NCBI GenBank assembly: GCA_023078555.1
Contig: CM041198.1
Location: 7,425,836-7,489,835 of the forward strand
Direction: 5' to 3'
Origin: Ulva prolifera
Lineage: Eukaryota; Chlorophyta; Ulvophyceae; Ulvales; Ulvaceae
DNA length: 64,000 nt
The notes beneath the pieces were generated by a model. The model saw only the letters and a program-made list of their open reading frames with translations. It ran no database searches and was not told the DNA's origin. The translations under genes were made by a program, and so were the position numbers. Every line of letters begins with the position of its first letter. Within the stretch, counting starts at the first letter, position 1. Below are positions 44,782 to 57,165 of this stretch, piece after piece.

Positions 44782-47597
44782 AGCTTGCGGTGGCAGTTGC
44801 GGTACCTTGCCAGCCTCTACATGATCCGCAAGTGCCGTTGAAGGTTGATGTGTATGAATTCATAAACTGTGGACGCTTATGAGATGCTCATCAGATCATT
44901 CGGGTTTTGCGATGACAGTCGGTGGCTGTGGCAGCAATGCCGGAGGAACCGACGGAATCGGCCACGACGATCAGCGCCGGATCCCTGTGCAGTGCAATCA
45001 CAGGTCAAGTTTTTTTTTTTGAGTAGATGCGCTCTGTAAATTCAGAGGATGCTCAGTAAGCCCGTCGTGCGTGTCTGTCCTCGTGCGGAGATGCGACCTC
45101 GCTGTTATTTGAGGCATGTGTTCGACACGATGTTGTGAACACTCGGCTAACCTGTTCTCCTGACAGTGCCAAACCTGCATGTGTATGATTGTATATTGCG
45201 ACTGCTGCACACGTGCAGACACGCAATCGCTTACAAACTACGGCATGTAGCCTGCCCCAGCGACGTGTAATTGCAGAGGATCCTGGCCAGCACAATCTGT
45301 ACGCTCTGCCAAACTCGTTCAGTTTTTTTTCGAACTTTGTTACTTCGCAAGTTTGCGATGTAAAATCCAAAACACGTTACTTCTGGACAGAAAGCTCAGG
45401 CATCTACAGATGAACGCTGTCTGAGCCAGTGAAAACCACCGACATAGTCAGAATAATACATCATCGTGTAGGTTGACAACAGCTACACATGTCCACACTG
45501 TGCTATGGAATGTGCTCACACTGTCGTGATGTGATGGCCGTGCCCTTTGAGATGTGCTGTTCACATGGGCAAGACCTTTCTGTTTGCAATGTTGGCAGCC
45601 ATGTGTACAGCCACGCAGATGAAAGTAGTAACAAGGATTTTTGTCGAGGCTCATTTCAAATAAGTCGTTTGCTAATTGCCTGCTTCATGGCCTAGTGCAC
45701 ATCACCAACATTGATGTGCAAGCGCAGTGTATGTATGGGCCGATGCACTTGGGCGGGCGATTGGACTGGTCCCAGGTAGCAGCTAGGAGAGAGGCACCGT
45801 TACAGATGTCCACACGCAGAAAGCATCCACACCGCTCACACTCCCGGCGACCCGCACAGTCGCAGCGCAGAACTGGCACCTGTACCCTTGCGTCGCTGGC
45901 TGCGCAGCACGCGTAGCGTCATAAACTTACACAGTCTAGCGACAGCATCGGCACACCCTCCTGGATAGCTGTTGGCACAAATAGCTGATGGCGCTGGCGA
46001 CGCTGAGGATTCTCACCACACCTGGCCTGCCACTTGTCTGTAATGCCTGCGCTTTGAGCCCTCGCAATGAGCAGCAACTTCCACACTGTATGCTCCATCC
46101 CAAGATGATAGCTGCAAGGGCACAGTGTGGCTCGGGCCCGACATCGGCACCACCTGCCGTCTGCCCCGTCCTTAAACCGCCTACCCGGGGATTTTCGGCA
46201 GCCGAATGCTGGGAGAAACAAGCCCCAGCACCGTCATTGGCTGGCGGACATCCATGCAGGAGTAATGTCTGAGATAATGGCTGTGACTTTCACCTCGGCT
46301 GAAAGCCGCCTCCGACCCAGCTTGATTGCTCAATTGCGACAACGGCAGCGGGGAGATGGAGCGTGTGGAGCACAGCGATTCATCCACTGCAACACGCCTC
46401 GAGCGTTGCAAAGCGCGATGGCTCTGTGGTTCAGTGGACACACCACGGCGCTGCTGCGAAACGCTGCCGCGGAGGCTGCACCTCCACTATCATGGGCACT
46501 GTGGGCAGCTGGCGGGGGTCGCCCGGGAGCAGGCGCTTTGTGCACATGGCGCAGTGGCCGGCCGCGAGCGGCAGCACGGCCGCCTCCGCAAGGTGCCGCA
46601 CCGCCGGGCAGAGGCTCGGCCGCGCCACCAAGGACGCGGCGTCGTCCATACGCCGCCGCAGCTCCTTCGCGGCATGTGCCAGCGCCTGGTGACGGCAGCA
46701 GTGAGCATGCATGTACGTAGCGCGGGAAGAGCCGATGCAAGCGAACCCGAGCATGGATTATAACCATTGCCGCGCATGTGGCCAATGTTCTTGTGCAATG
46801 TGTGTCAGCTGCTGTGGTCAAGAAAATCATGCATTCCAGTTGCAACAAGGCAACACCGTATCGGCGACGATTCAGTGCGCCGTGACGTAGGGCTGCAGCC
46901 CGCAGCGATAGGTCGCATACAGCCAAGCTTAAGGCGGCCACAGCTGTGGTGGGTCCAGCACCACTGCAGAAAATACTATCATGCATTCATAGTCAACGCT
47001 ACAATGACTCATTGCAGGCTCGGAGCTTGCTGCAACTGTTCACTGATGGCAGTTCGGATGCAGCTGCGTTCGCAGTGTATTGCACTCGCACTGGGCTGGA
47101 ATCGCATGGCCCGCACATGTGAACAAGTAGCATGTCCACCTCCGCAAGCTTGTTGCATGTCCACTGCCAGGCAATGGAATATTCACAGGCTACTGATACC
47201 TTCACAGCATACATCGCACGTGCACCCATCAGGGCAGTTTGCAACCAGTCCCTTTTGCGCGTCGTGCTCGGCATGTCTCCGCCATTGCAGATTTGTTGCG
47301 ACAGTGGCTAGCGCCGCCTGGAACTAAAGTACTATAGTTATGACAGTGCCTGTGGTGTTTCGGGGACTGATGTAGCAGTCGTGCTTGCTGTGGGTGTTGA
47401 TGGTGTTGGTGGTGATGTCGGGTTGTCGGGTGTTGCAATTCGCCCGTCCCCGCTCATGATCACAGAGTTGGCTGGTGTTGTTGCATTCTGTGGCGGAAAT
47501 CAGAGTCTACAGCGGCATGGGGCTTGGATGCCTCTTTCGGTCTGAGATTTCGGAGCTGTCAATGTCCAAGTAGACATGGCTATGATGTAGTCATGCA
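44782..47597. other. intergenic; contains a duplicated RWD-RING exon
   Basis: A 12-nt T run lies near 45007. Apart from the pseudo-exon at 46425-46690 nothing is recognised. A - strand frame at 46999-47274 (RDWLQTALMGARAMYAVKV) looks protein-like but matches no family. Confidence 0.4.
46425..46690 (-). pseudogene. duplicated exon 4 of the RWD-RING gene
   Basis: Nucleotide-level copy of 41230-41510. On the - strand it encodes ALAHAAKELRRRMDDAASLVARP, HLAEAAVLPLAAGHC and CTKRLLPGDPRQLPTVP, keeping the first RING Cys pair. Similarity runs past the donor into the intron, so this is a DNA duplication and not a retrocopy. Neither neighbouring exons nor the second half of the RING are nearby, so it cannot make the protein. 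Confidence 0.75.
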
Positions 47598-48652
47598 TAC
47601 ATATATACAGCATGTCTTACATGTCGGGGACCTGGACTTTGCGCCACAATATCATTGAAAAACAATGGCGCGAGATCAGGTCCCACGCATGTGTGGCATC
47701 CACGCGCATCCCGCGCACAGCGCCGTTCGTCCGTGTGCGGCGTGCAGACGCTCCACGGCAGGTCGGTGCTGGCCCGCCAGACCCGCCCCCCCCTGACCCG
47801 CCACAGCCTGGGCCCCCAGTTGCAGGCCCCTCGCGCGCGGCGATTTCGCCCGCGGAGCCGACGCCTGCGGCTCCGCCGCCGCTGCCAGCCGCTCGCGCGG
47901 CCGCGGCGCCGGCGCCGACATCTGCTCAAGCCGCCAATGCAGGTGCTGGACACAGCGCCTACATGGGGCGACCCGGGCCAGCCGCCGCGCAGGCTACGGC
48001 GCCGGCGGCGGCAGCGGCCGGAGGTGGCCAGGCTGCGGCAGGGCCTGGGGTTCAAGCTGTGGCCGCGCGGGCGGAGGGTCTGGAGGAGGTGCTCCGGGCA
48101 TTGGCCCGAGACAAGCTGGGGGACATGATGTTTATGCCGCCGGATGACCAAGCTCTGTGCATGACCATCAGCATGACCCTCTGTGCATAGGGGACGTGTC
48201 GATTGTGAACCCCTGTGCTGATACCTAGCGCGGCCGGGCGGCTCGAGAGGACGGGGGTGCTGTGATGGTGCGGGACGTGCGGAAACGCAATGCCTATCGT
48301 TTGTACGACCCTAGCATACAATTTTGTGCCGTTATCGCATGAGACGCATGGTCGCTAGGGACAGCCTGCTATGGATTACTTGAATCGGCTGGCAGAGGTT
48401 GCGTCTCGGTATGGTAAGGTGAACCGTGCTTTGTTTGTGACGAATGCTCTGCGCTGGTTGAGTGTGGATTTGTGTAAAGGGAATGCTTATGTGCTCCGTG
48501 CGGGGCTCCCATTCTTGGCTGCAATTACCGGCAGGGCGATGGTGCGCGCTCGTGCTCGGCCTAGTACCATGACTAAGTGAGTGGATTTGCATGTGAATCC
48601 TAGCAACGGCTCAATGCCCGGCCTCTGTCCTCTGTGACTACATATATACAGC
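47598..48652 (+). mobile_element. 5'-truncated LINE (3' part) with 14-bp target duplication
   Basis: TACATATATACAGC occurs at 47598-47611 and 48639-48652. The 1027 bp between encode the region downstream of the reverse transcriptase in algal LINEs: TLRHNIIEKQWREIRSH, a Pro/Ala-rich insertion, FMPPDDQALC, CIGDVSIVNPCADT, RKRNAYRLYDP, then in another frame LAEVASRYGKVNRALF and LCKGNAYVLRAGL. In-frame stops and a frame change show it is dead. The 3' end reads CCGGCCTCTGTCC, close to the tail seen at 37246-37279. Confidence 0.75.
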
Positions 48653-49924
48653 CAAATGGCAGCGGTGGCCAGGGCGGGGTGGCCAGGGCGCGGCAGGGCC
48701 TGGGGTGCACGCCGCTGCCGCAGAGGAGGAGGGGCTGGGGGGGTGCTCATGACCCTGTGCAGTGGCATAGGTGCCTCCCTTGCGCCGCTGCAGGTGGGGG
48801 TCGCGGTGCCAGGGGGCGCGCAGAACTTGGGCCACGCTGCGCGTGCCGTGCTGCAAGCGTGGGACGATGGCGTGCTTGTGCAGCTGGACTGAAAGAAGGC
48901 ATTTAACATGATGTCCCATGCAGCCATCTTGGAGGCCATTGCGTCTCACAAGCCTGCACTGCTGCCCTTCGCCACCATGCTGTAGAGGTTCCCCACAAAT
49001 CTCTACATCGACGGCGCACCGCCCGGCACCGCTGCGATCACGTTGCAGTGCGGCGTGCGTCACGGCGACCCCATCAGCCCGCTGCTCTTCGCCCTGGCCC
49101 TCCAGGGCCCCCTCCAGGCAGTGCAGGCCCAGTACCAGCCACCCCAGAGGGAGGTCACGGCCGCCCTCATGGCGTATCATGGCAACTGCACCATCGCTGG
49201 GCAGCGCTTGGACGCCGCCGCCGCATTCCGTGCGCTGGTCTCGGTAGCAGATCTAGAGCCCCTCGGGCTGGAGACCCAGCTGCACAAGTGCACGGCCTAC
49301 TTGCACGACCCCCAGCATGCGGGAGCCGTCGCGGCCGCGCTCGGCATTACGCATGCCACGGAGGGCGCCGTCATCACCGGCACGCCCATCGGCACCCCGG
49401 CGTTCGAGTCGGCGCACGCGTTAGCAACGGCCGACAAGGTGTGCGCCAGCATCGAGAAGATGATGAGCCTGCCCCTGAGAGCGCAATACCAGTTCTTGCT
49501 GCTCACGATGTCCTGCCAACGCCGTATGCTGCACTACGCCAGGGTGGTGCCGTGGGCGCACATTTCCGATCACACGCGCCGGCCGGAGGCGTCTGGCCTG
49601 CCTGCGGTGAATGAAATCATGCGCGTCCCGCGGGACGCCCCTCGTGCGGCCGCACAAGCCGCCCTTCCACAGCGCCTCGGTGGCCTGGGCATCATGTCTA
49701 AGCCGCGGGCGGTCGCGGACGGAGCGTACCTCGCTGTAGCTGCGGTGAGCCACAAGGCATTCGCAGGAGGCCACGAGCGCATGCGGCCGTTCTGTGGGCC
49801 GCATAGGCAACACTTGCAGGAAGCCTGGCAGGCCCTCAACGTCGCTGAGCAGCTCCACCCGGAGCTGCACGGGCCGGCGACTCGGAGCAGCGACAGTCCT
49901 ACGTGCACGGTCACTTGCATGTAG
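48653..49924 (+). pseudogene. LINE reverse-transcriptase fragment, catalytic motif lost
   Basis: One frame reads GVAVPGGAQNLGHAARAVLQ, motif A as VQLD-stop-KKAFN, a second stop after PFATML, motif B CGVRHGDPISPLLFALAL, then LMAYHGNCTIAGQ where the catalytic YxDD should be, and the thumb region GLETQLHKCTAYL, ITGTPIGTPAFESAHA, CQRRMLHYARVVPW and LPQRLGGLGIMS. Only two stops (48890-48892 and 48982-48984) break about 1.27 kb. From 49043 to 49924 the frame is fully open. Both active-site Asp of YxDD are replaced (Gly-Asn). The copy lacks its 3' part and is separate from the 3' copy just upstream. Confidence 0.8.
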
Positions 49925-50813
49925 CATGGATGCCGCTGCCAGCACCATACCAAGCATCAATAGGAGTCTCAATGGCATATTACGATGTTGAAATAGTTCT
50001 GGAGGCAGTAGCTGTATAGTTGGTAGTGGCCGGACCAGACGGCCAGCCGGGCCGGCTCATCATGCATATGTTTTAGTGTCGGCTGGGTACCCAGGAGACC
50101 CCCATATAATGGAAGACATGACTAGCAGCCCCGGCGCCGCCAAGCATCGTGCCAGCCCTGCCCACACACGGCCCGGCCGGGCCCGAACCGTATGGGGGTG
50201 GGTCTACACGTCAATCCGTGTGGACCCTGACAGCAGCAAGCTCTTGCTTATGTGCCTAGCACACATCCTCGTACAAAGCCATCACATTGCCAACGCATCA
50301 CGACACAATGTCACGCACAACGATGTCATCACCAGTTGTCACGCAAAAGATGCTATACTGGTCGTCCACGATACAATGTATCACAATCATATCAAACGCG
50401 ACCATCTACTACCACTCAACGTGAACACATGATCACAGACAGTCTTCATTTCATGGTCGTCAACATTGTATCCTACAGATGGCCTATAGCGGCACATAAC
50501 AATTGCAACACATAATTCTGCTTTGCGTCATTACAGCGAAAAAATGCGGCACTGGTGGATACAATGTAAAGCCAGAGCCTTGGCTTTGCCACTTTCCTTG
50601 CATTGACAATAAGAACGATCATGACATGACAGGGATGCACAGACTGACACCACGTGCACCGCTTAGCTATTGGAGCTAGTGCCGATGCACACATGTTCTC
50701 TCAGAGTGTCCCCTCTACTCGTGAGAGGCAGATGAAGTACGCTCGAATGCCAATGGGCCAAACACATCCTAGTAGAGGTGAAAGGCCTTTGCAACCGCCA
50801 GATAGACGCAACG
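49925..50813. other. intergenic between LINE remnant and MscS 3' end
   Basis: Nothing is recognised. The first 150 bases may be decayed LINE sequence. Confidence 0.35.
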
Positions 50814-53800
50814 TCATCTCGCATCGTCCGTATCCCAATCCTTGCCACGTCGCGGCTGCCCGGCGCTGCGCCGTGCGCCCTCCGGCGCCCCACCATTCTC
50901 CCCGTCTACACCGCTCGTTGAGTTGCGACCGCTGCTTGGATTCTCCAGATTGCGGCTCTGGTCATCGGCAGCTGCATACTCTGGGCCGAGGCCCTTGGGT
51001 TGACTCTGAAGGAACGACACACGAGGGTAGCTGCCGCCGTTCAAGCCGCTACCATTGGACATCGACCCTGGCACCAACTCCACCTGAAGCCGCCAGCGAT
51101 CAGCGTCAGATACCAGGTGCCTTCGTTTGGTTTGTTGTGATTGGTGACACCAGATCGCAGTGGTACATGCGCGAACAGCAAATCCAATTTTTTGAATTTT
51201 ACACTGGAAGTGCAGGCGCTACATACTCGAAGTGCAGGGCATGTGTCCAAAAACGCAACGGCCGTTCAACACGTTGCCGTTGGCATAATCACAACAAAAC
51301 CCTACTGCGTGTCCATTGACACATACCCATGTTGTATTCACAAAGAGCGGTGCGCGCATATGGACATGTTTCCTCTTTCGGGAGGGTGGGCAAAAGGGGG
51401 ATGCGCGCCTGGTGCCGGTTCTGCGCGAGTTTAGCGCCGTGCCGTGCGCAAGCGGTCGCAAACTGCATGAAAATCTCCTGCTTGGTGGCCATGAAGGCGT
51501 CGCGGTTAGCTGCCTCTATGTAGAAGGAGATGTACACTGTCAGCTGGTCTCGCTGAATCTTGTCGAGAAAGACGCGGCGGTGCAGCTTCGGCAGCACTCG
51601 CGAATCCTGCATCCGCGCCCCCCAATATCAGTTGCTCACAGTGAAATGTGCCGGGATGGCAAGCGAAAGTTCAAGGCTGTGCCGCTGCTTGCATCAACCC
51701 AAACAACTGCCGAGAGTGTAAAGTAAGACATGATTCCCGATCATGGTAGGAAGTGATGACCTGAGCATAGCGTATGCCACGTGAGTCTATCCGCATGGCA
51801 GGATCTCCTTGCAATCGCTGTGGTCGGTGAATGACGCTCCTGAACTCCCGCTCTCTCACCGTGCGGTGTAGCAGCTCCACACAACTGCCACATGCAGCCG
51901 TTGTTTGGACACAACAGGGTTGGCGTGAGCCACGCTAGCATGCGTGAATCGCTTGCAGCAGCCCTTGAATTGGCAGTGGCGGCCTGTGAGCATGCCAGTG
52001 GGCGCATGTGGAGCTGCTGAATGAGGCTGATGACTAGGTTGCAACAAGCGGCGGTGGTTCGTGGCGCTCCATCACACAAGCGGATTACAGTGTGTGATGA
52101 AGAATCTACGTGACTGAAAAAGTCAGTTCCATGTGTACACGAAAGAGCAGAGAGCATATGTACTCTGCTGCGAGTGGCAGGAACAACAGAGCACACAGTG
52201 CAACACACAGGGGGCGCACCTCGCGGATGATGCGGCGCATGTGGTTGACGATGTCTGGGATGGCCGCGACGTCCTCGACACGCACGCCGATGTTCTCAAA
52301 CACCCGCCACTCCTTGCCCTTGCGCGTCACATTGAGCACAACTGTGCGCGAGAACACCGAGTTGGGCACGATGTACACCTCGCGCTCGAAGCTGCGAATT
52401 AGTGTACGGTACCAGCCGATGTCCATGATGATGCCCTCGATGATGCGCCCCGCATGCCCCGACTGCATGCATGCGGCCGTCAAGGGCGGCATGAAGACTG
52501 CTTGTGGGGAGAGGCGCAGCTGGAGCACAATCCAGGCGGGCGATGCATACATGGTACGCACAGCCTGCTGTGTATGTGAAGTGCTGCCAAGATCACTACG
52601 GGCCGCCTCCAGCATCTTTGCCATATCAATACGCACGTGCGGCGCATTCGCGGTACATACAGGGCCGGATACCGAACAATGTGCAGCGAATTGTTCGCGA
52701 TTCGCGGAGGAAACGAAGCCTGCTGTGCGGCGGTGTTGCGCAATGCATGCGGCCTGTATACGACCGCAGCACGTAGCAGCGCACACGCAGCACGTGCGGA
52801 GGCGCCGCACCTGTGTGAACATGATCTCCTCGCCGACCTCAAAGCTGCGCGAGCTGACGATGAGGAGGCCGTTGAAGAGGTTCTCGAGGATCTCGCGGCC
52901 CGCAAGACCGAGCGCAAGGCCACCAAAGCCACTGATCGCGAGCACGCTCTGGATGTCGAGGCCGATCGCCTGTAGCCCGAGCAGCGTGGCAACAAACAGG
53001 AACAGCACCGTCAGCAGCTTGTCCGTCGCCTCGATGCTGCGCTGTGCTGCTGTGTCCCCTGCACAGCACGCAGCAAGATCATTCAGAAAACAATGTAGAC
53101 GAAGCTGGCAATGAACATGCCTGCTGCGGAGCTTCGTGTCACTATCTCCGCCATGACGATGGCCTGCCAGGCATTAGCCCATGCTGGTGCGCCTCATCTT
53201 ATGCACAGAACCAAGGTGCAGGCGGAATTTCTGGACTGTTTGGCACAGCAGCAACGGCAGATGCACCAGTGCTGTGGGCATGGGTGTTTGCGCTACACGC
53301 AAGCACGATTTGGGTGGCCTGGCGACACAGTGTCGAGGGCACTGCGGCAGGATGCATGCTGGTCATGCAGCGCCGTCGGCAGCGGCAGGAAACACACAAA
53401 CGACAGCAACAGCAGAACTTTGTACCCGAACAAAAAAATGTGCCCCAGTTGGATGCCGATTCGTGGTATCATCGAGCCAGCAGTACCGCTGAGGTGACAG
53501 GCATGTCGAGGAAAGAAACCCTAGACGACTCATTTGTGAGCTGGCAAAGACAGACACGATGGGCGGGGCACACCCATGATCTCCGCCTGCCAGCAGCGCT
53601 CCTGCACGATGCGGGCCTTGACGTTGAAGACGACAAAGGCGCTGGCGATGACGTACGTGAGCGACAGCATCGTGCGCACGACGGTGCGCACGGTCTCCTT
53701 CTGCACCGCCACCAGCGGCGGCAGCACGGCCTCCACGACCGTCGAGATCGCGGCCACAAACAGCAGGAACTCCAGCGGCTGGTACACCTGCACCGCGCCC

Positions 53801-56800
53801 CCACTCTCATGCCTGCCCTGCGCCGTCCCGGCGGCAGCTGAACTGCCTCCAACAGGTCGATTCCCCATGCGGTGACTCACAACATCAGATGCCACATTCA
53901 CTGCCTCATGAGCGCTGGTGCCCGACGTATTGCCTGACCTGGGCCAGAGCCCCATGCATTGCTCAACCCAGGCCAGAGCCCGATACACGCCTGTGCCCCA
54001 AGCATCGCGCCATGCTGGCCACGTCGACCAAGTTGATTGTGCAGTGAAGCAAGGCGCAGCAGGGGCGCGACGGGGAGCCACTGCATGATGTACACTGCCG
54101 CGGGAGCCAGCATTCATCACTGCAACGTGGTCATGCACACATGCATGCATGCGAGCATGAGAACGTACGAAGGGTGCACACCTGCTTCAGGATGAAGTAC
54201 TCGTTTGAGCGCTCCCACTGGCCCGGCAGCTCAAAGACGGAGCGCACGGAGCGCACGAGCGGCTCGAGGCCATACCGCACAAACGCGATTGCCACGAGCA
54301 GTGCGATCGTCTGCCGGAAGGCGAGCGACTTTGCGAGCTTACGCAGCACCCGCACGCTCGACCACACCCACCCCATGTCCGTTGTGAAGTTGATCACCGT
54401 GATCGCGAACGCCACACCGCCGACAAGGAGGATCGCAAAGAGCGTGAGGTGGAACGGATGGATGATCGTCTCCGGCGGCGGCTCCCGCCGCGGCCCGCCG
54501 TCCGTTTCGTCGATGCTCGCTGTCTCAAAGGGCGAGTCTGTGCGGGACTTTGCATTTGCGTGCACCGCTGCTGCAGACGCCGCCGCCGCCTCCGCCGCGT
54601 CGGCGAGTCGCGGCGGCACTTGCGATTTCGCCCCCCAGCCACGCGGTAGAAGCGTCTGTCCCGTGAGAGCCCCAGACACAGCCCGCGCCGCCAGCGCGGT
54701 TGGCACGTCCGTCGGCCGGTCCTCTCGCACACCCTCGGGTAGCGGGGGCACCTCTTGCGCCTCCTCACCCGCTGCGCTTCCCCGTCCGGGGACTATCGCC
54801 ACTGCGTCCTCCCCTGCGACCGCATCCACTCCTGCATCAGCCCCCCCCCTGGCCCTGGTGTCACCGTACGCAACGATTGCAGCCCCTGTGTCGGCCTCTG
54901 CGGTATCTGCCCCAGTGGTGTCCACCGCCCCCGCCGTTGCTGCCGCCCCATCGCCGGCCGCTGCGATCTCCTCTGCTACATCCCCCGCCGCCGGCGCAGC
55001 TGACACATCACCACGCGCGCGCATGAACTGTGCCGCGGCCGCCCGGCCGTCGGCCTGCGCACGCACCCCCGCGCCGGCCGAGCGGGCCGCTGGCGCCACA
55101 GCCGCACCCATAGCTTCCACAGGTGCCGCAATCGGCGCTCCACCAGCATCCACTGGCACCGCCGCTGATGCCCCTCCCTCTCCTGCATGCGGGCCATCGT
55201 CCCCCAGCCCCGCCGCTGTGTCCCCTGCGGGCACCACTTTGGGCCCCCCCGCCGTCTGGCTCTCTGAGCTCGGCTCAGCAGGCGATGCAGCCCCCGGCTC
55301 CGCTGGCGGTCCCGCGACATCATCGTGATCGACATCTGTGAAGTACTCCTCCACCGCCGCAGCCTCGACCGGTGCTGCATCTTCGGCTGCAGCTGCTGCC
55401 TCAGTTGGTGGCGCGCCCCCGGCCGTCACCGCACTAGTGTTCACCTGCGCCGCTGGAGACTGACTACCCCGTGCGCCCTCTGCAGGGGCTCCAGCAGCTT
55501 CGGCAGGGGAGGCCGCATCTGTCGTCGGCGGCGCCGGCGACGCCTCCTCAGTACGGGCAGCAGCGCTCGGCATCGCGGGGTCCGAAGCCTCCCGATCTGC
55601 CGGAAACGCTTCCACAGCGGCATCCACAGAGGAAAGAGCACCAGCCTGCTCCTCGAGCCGCGACTGCTGTACCGCGACATCGGCACCGGCTGCCTGCGCA
55701 TCGGGTTCTGCACGGGGGCTGTCCGCGTCTGCAGGTGTCTGTGGGGCGGCAGGTTCAGGCGCGACCGAAGCAGCGATGGCTGCGGCCTCCTCCGGCGTTG
55801 CATCTGGCTGCGGCCGTGGCGGATTCATGGCGTCTGGGCCGGGCTCGGTGATCGGGTCTTCAACCATGTCAATCGGGATGCCACTAGGCGCGGACACCGT
55901 CGGGGTGAAAGAGAACAGCGTACCATCCTCCAGCTTCACAGCCCGGGCCACGAGGCCGGGCTTGAGAGGGAGGAGCTGCCGGAGGGGCTTTGAGGTCGGC
56001 GGCCTGGGATCCGGCAACAGCGGTGGCGCGGGCAGCAAGCGCGGGAAGCCGGGCAGGAGCCCCCCGGCGGCCAGAATCGCAGAGGAGCCGTTGTCCTGCG
56101 TTACTGCAGCGGCTCCGGCTGAGGCGGGCGTGGACGAGTCGGACTTGTCGGGGTCGTCCCCCAATTCTGAGTCGCTGAGGACTGTCGGCATCTGGCGGCT
56201 GGTCATCAAGTCTGGAGCTGCAGAGATCGTGGTACCTTGTAGCTCTAAGCTCAGCTCATCCTCTGACTCGTCCGCCGAGACACTGCCCATGGCTGCATCG
56301 TCTCCTTCGGATGTTATGCCACCATCTGTGCCTGGGGTGTCTTCGAGCATGATCTCATCCATGCTCCCTGCATCGATGCTGTCATCGGGCGAGAACATGC
56401 CGTCTGGTGGTTGCGGAGACAGTGATGGAGGCAGATCATCCTCCCCCGGCTCCTGCTGGTGAGACTCGGCAATAGATTGGGCTACGGCGCGAGAATCAGA
56501 CGATTCCTGTCTGGGGCTGTCGTCGGGTGGCTGTGGCATGGCTGATGCATCAGCGGGACTTCCCTGTGACACTTCAGCAGGCCTGTCAGCGATGCCTGTG
56601 CTTGGCTGTTGGTATCCTTGTGTAGCCAGTACGTAATCATCCACATTTTCTTGTGGACCAGGGAGAGGTTCTGCTGCTGCTGCTGCTGCTGCGGACTCGG
56701 CTGATGCTTCACCTGTCTCTGTTGTGGACTGCAGTACCTACGAGATGATCTCATGAGAGATGCAAGGGCAAGCAGGAGCTTGAAGTTGAGAGTCGGCATG

Positions 56801-57165
56801 GCATTCTGACTGCTGGTGCTGAATTGCAAGTCCGGCAAGGCGTGCACCTGGTCGCCGTCGGAATCGTCCATGCTCAGGTCAGCAGGAGCGCTTGCAAGCT
56901 GCACCAGTTCCATAGATTGATGCTGTGAGTCCTCCTGTTCATCGTTCCCCAGCTGGTTGCTCCCGTCGCTTTTTGACACGTCCGCACGATCGGCTGAAAC
57001 GCGCCAAGCACTAGACTCGCAAGGCTCGATCTTCGTCTTCCCTGAGCCCTCAGGACCTTCAAATCGATCTTGTGCATTTCTTCTCCGGTACGAGGGTCTT
57101 GGAACAGGCAGAGAGGCGCGAGAATTAATAAACGTAGTTCGTGTTACAGCGTGACCACACTTCAT
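50814..57165 (-). CDS. MscS-like mechanosensitive channel with long N-terminal extension
   Basis: Seven exons, phases agreeing: 57165-56848, 56737-54182, 53787-53574, 53058-52811, 52462-52220, 51606-51301 and 51083-50814; 1384 residues. The last junction uses a weak AGG/GTTTTG donor; the better donor at 51327 would end the protein early as VGARVDVQW. Residues 1-35 (basic, Ser/Arg) could be a plastid transit peptide. Then come about 820 disordered, acidic, Ala/Pro/Glu-rich residues. Hydrophobic spans begin near residue 865: IIHPFHLTLFAILLVGGVAF, RQTIALLVAIAFV, PLEFLLFVAAISTVV, MLSLTYVIASAFVVF, LTVLFLFVATLLGLQ, and the pore helix SGFGGLALGLAGREILENL, the MscS signature. The beta domain has IPNSVFSRTVVLN-V. 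MscS/MSL channels open under membrane tension; plastid MSL2/3 are the closest in layout. Confidence 0.85.

Noticed and set aside
48371-48580. 69-residue stand-alone ORF
   Set aside because: Matches the LINE C-terminal region also seen at 58.6-59.0 kb; part of a dead element, not a gene.
52110-53114. 334-codon + strand frame
   Set aside because: Antisense across two MscS exons and their introns.
54141-55328. 395-codon + strand frame rich in Ala/Ser/Pro
   Set aside because: Exact antisense of MscS exon 2; composition mirrors the Ala-rich coding strand.
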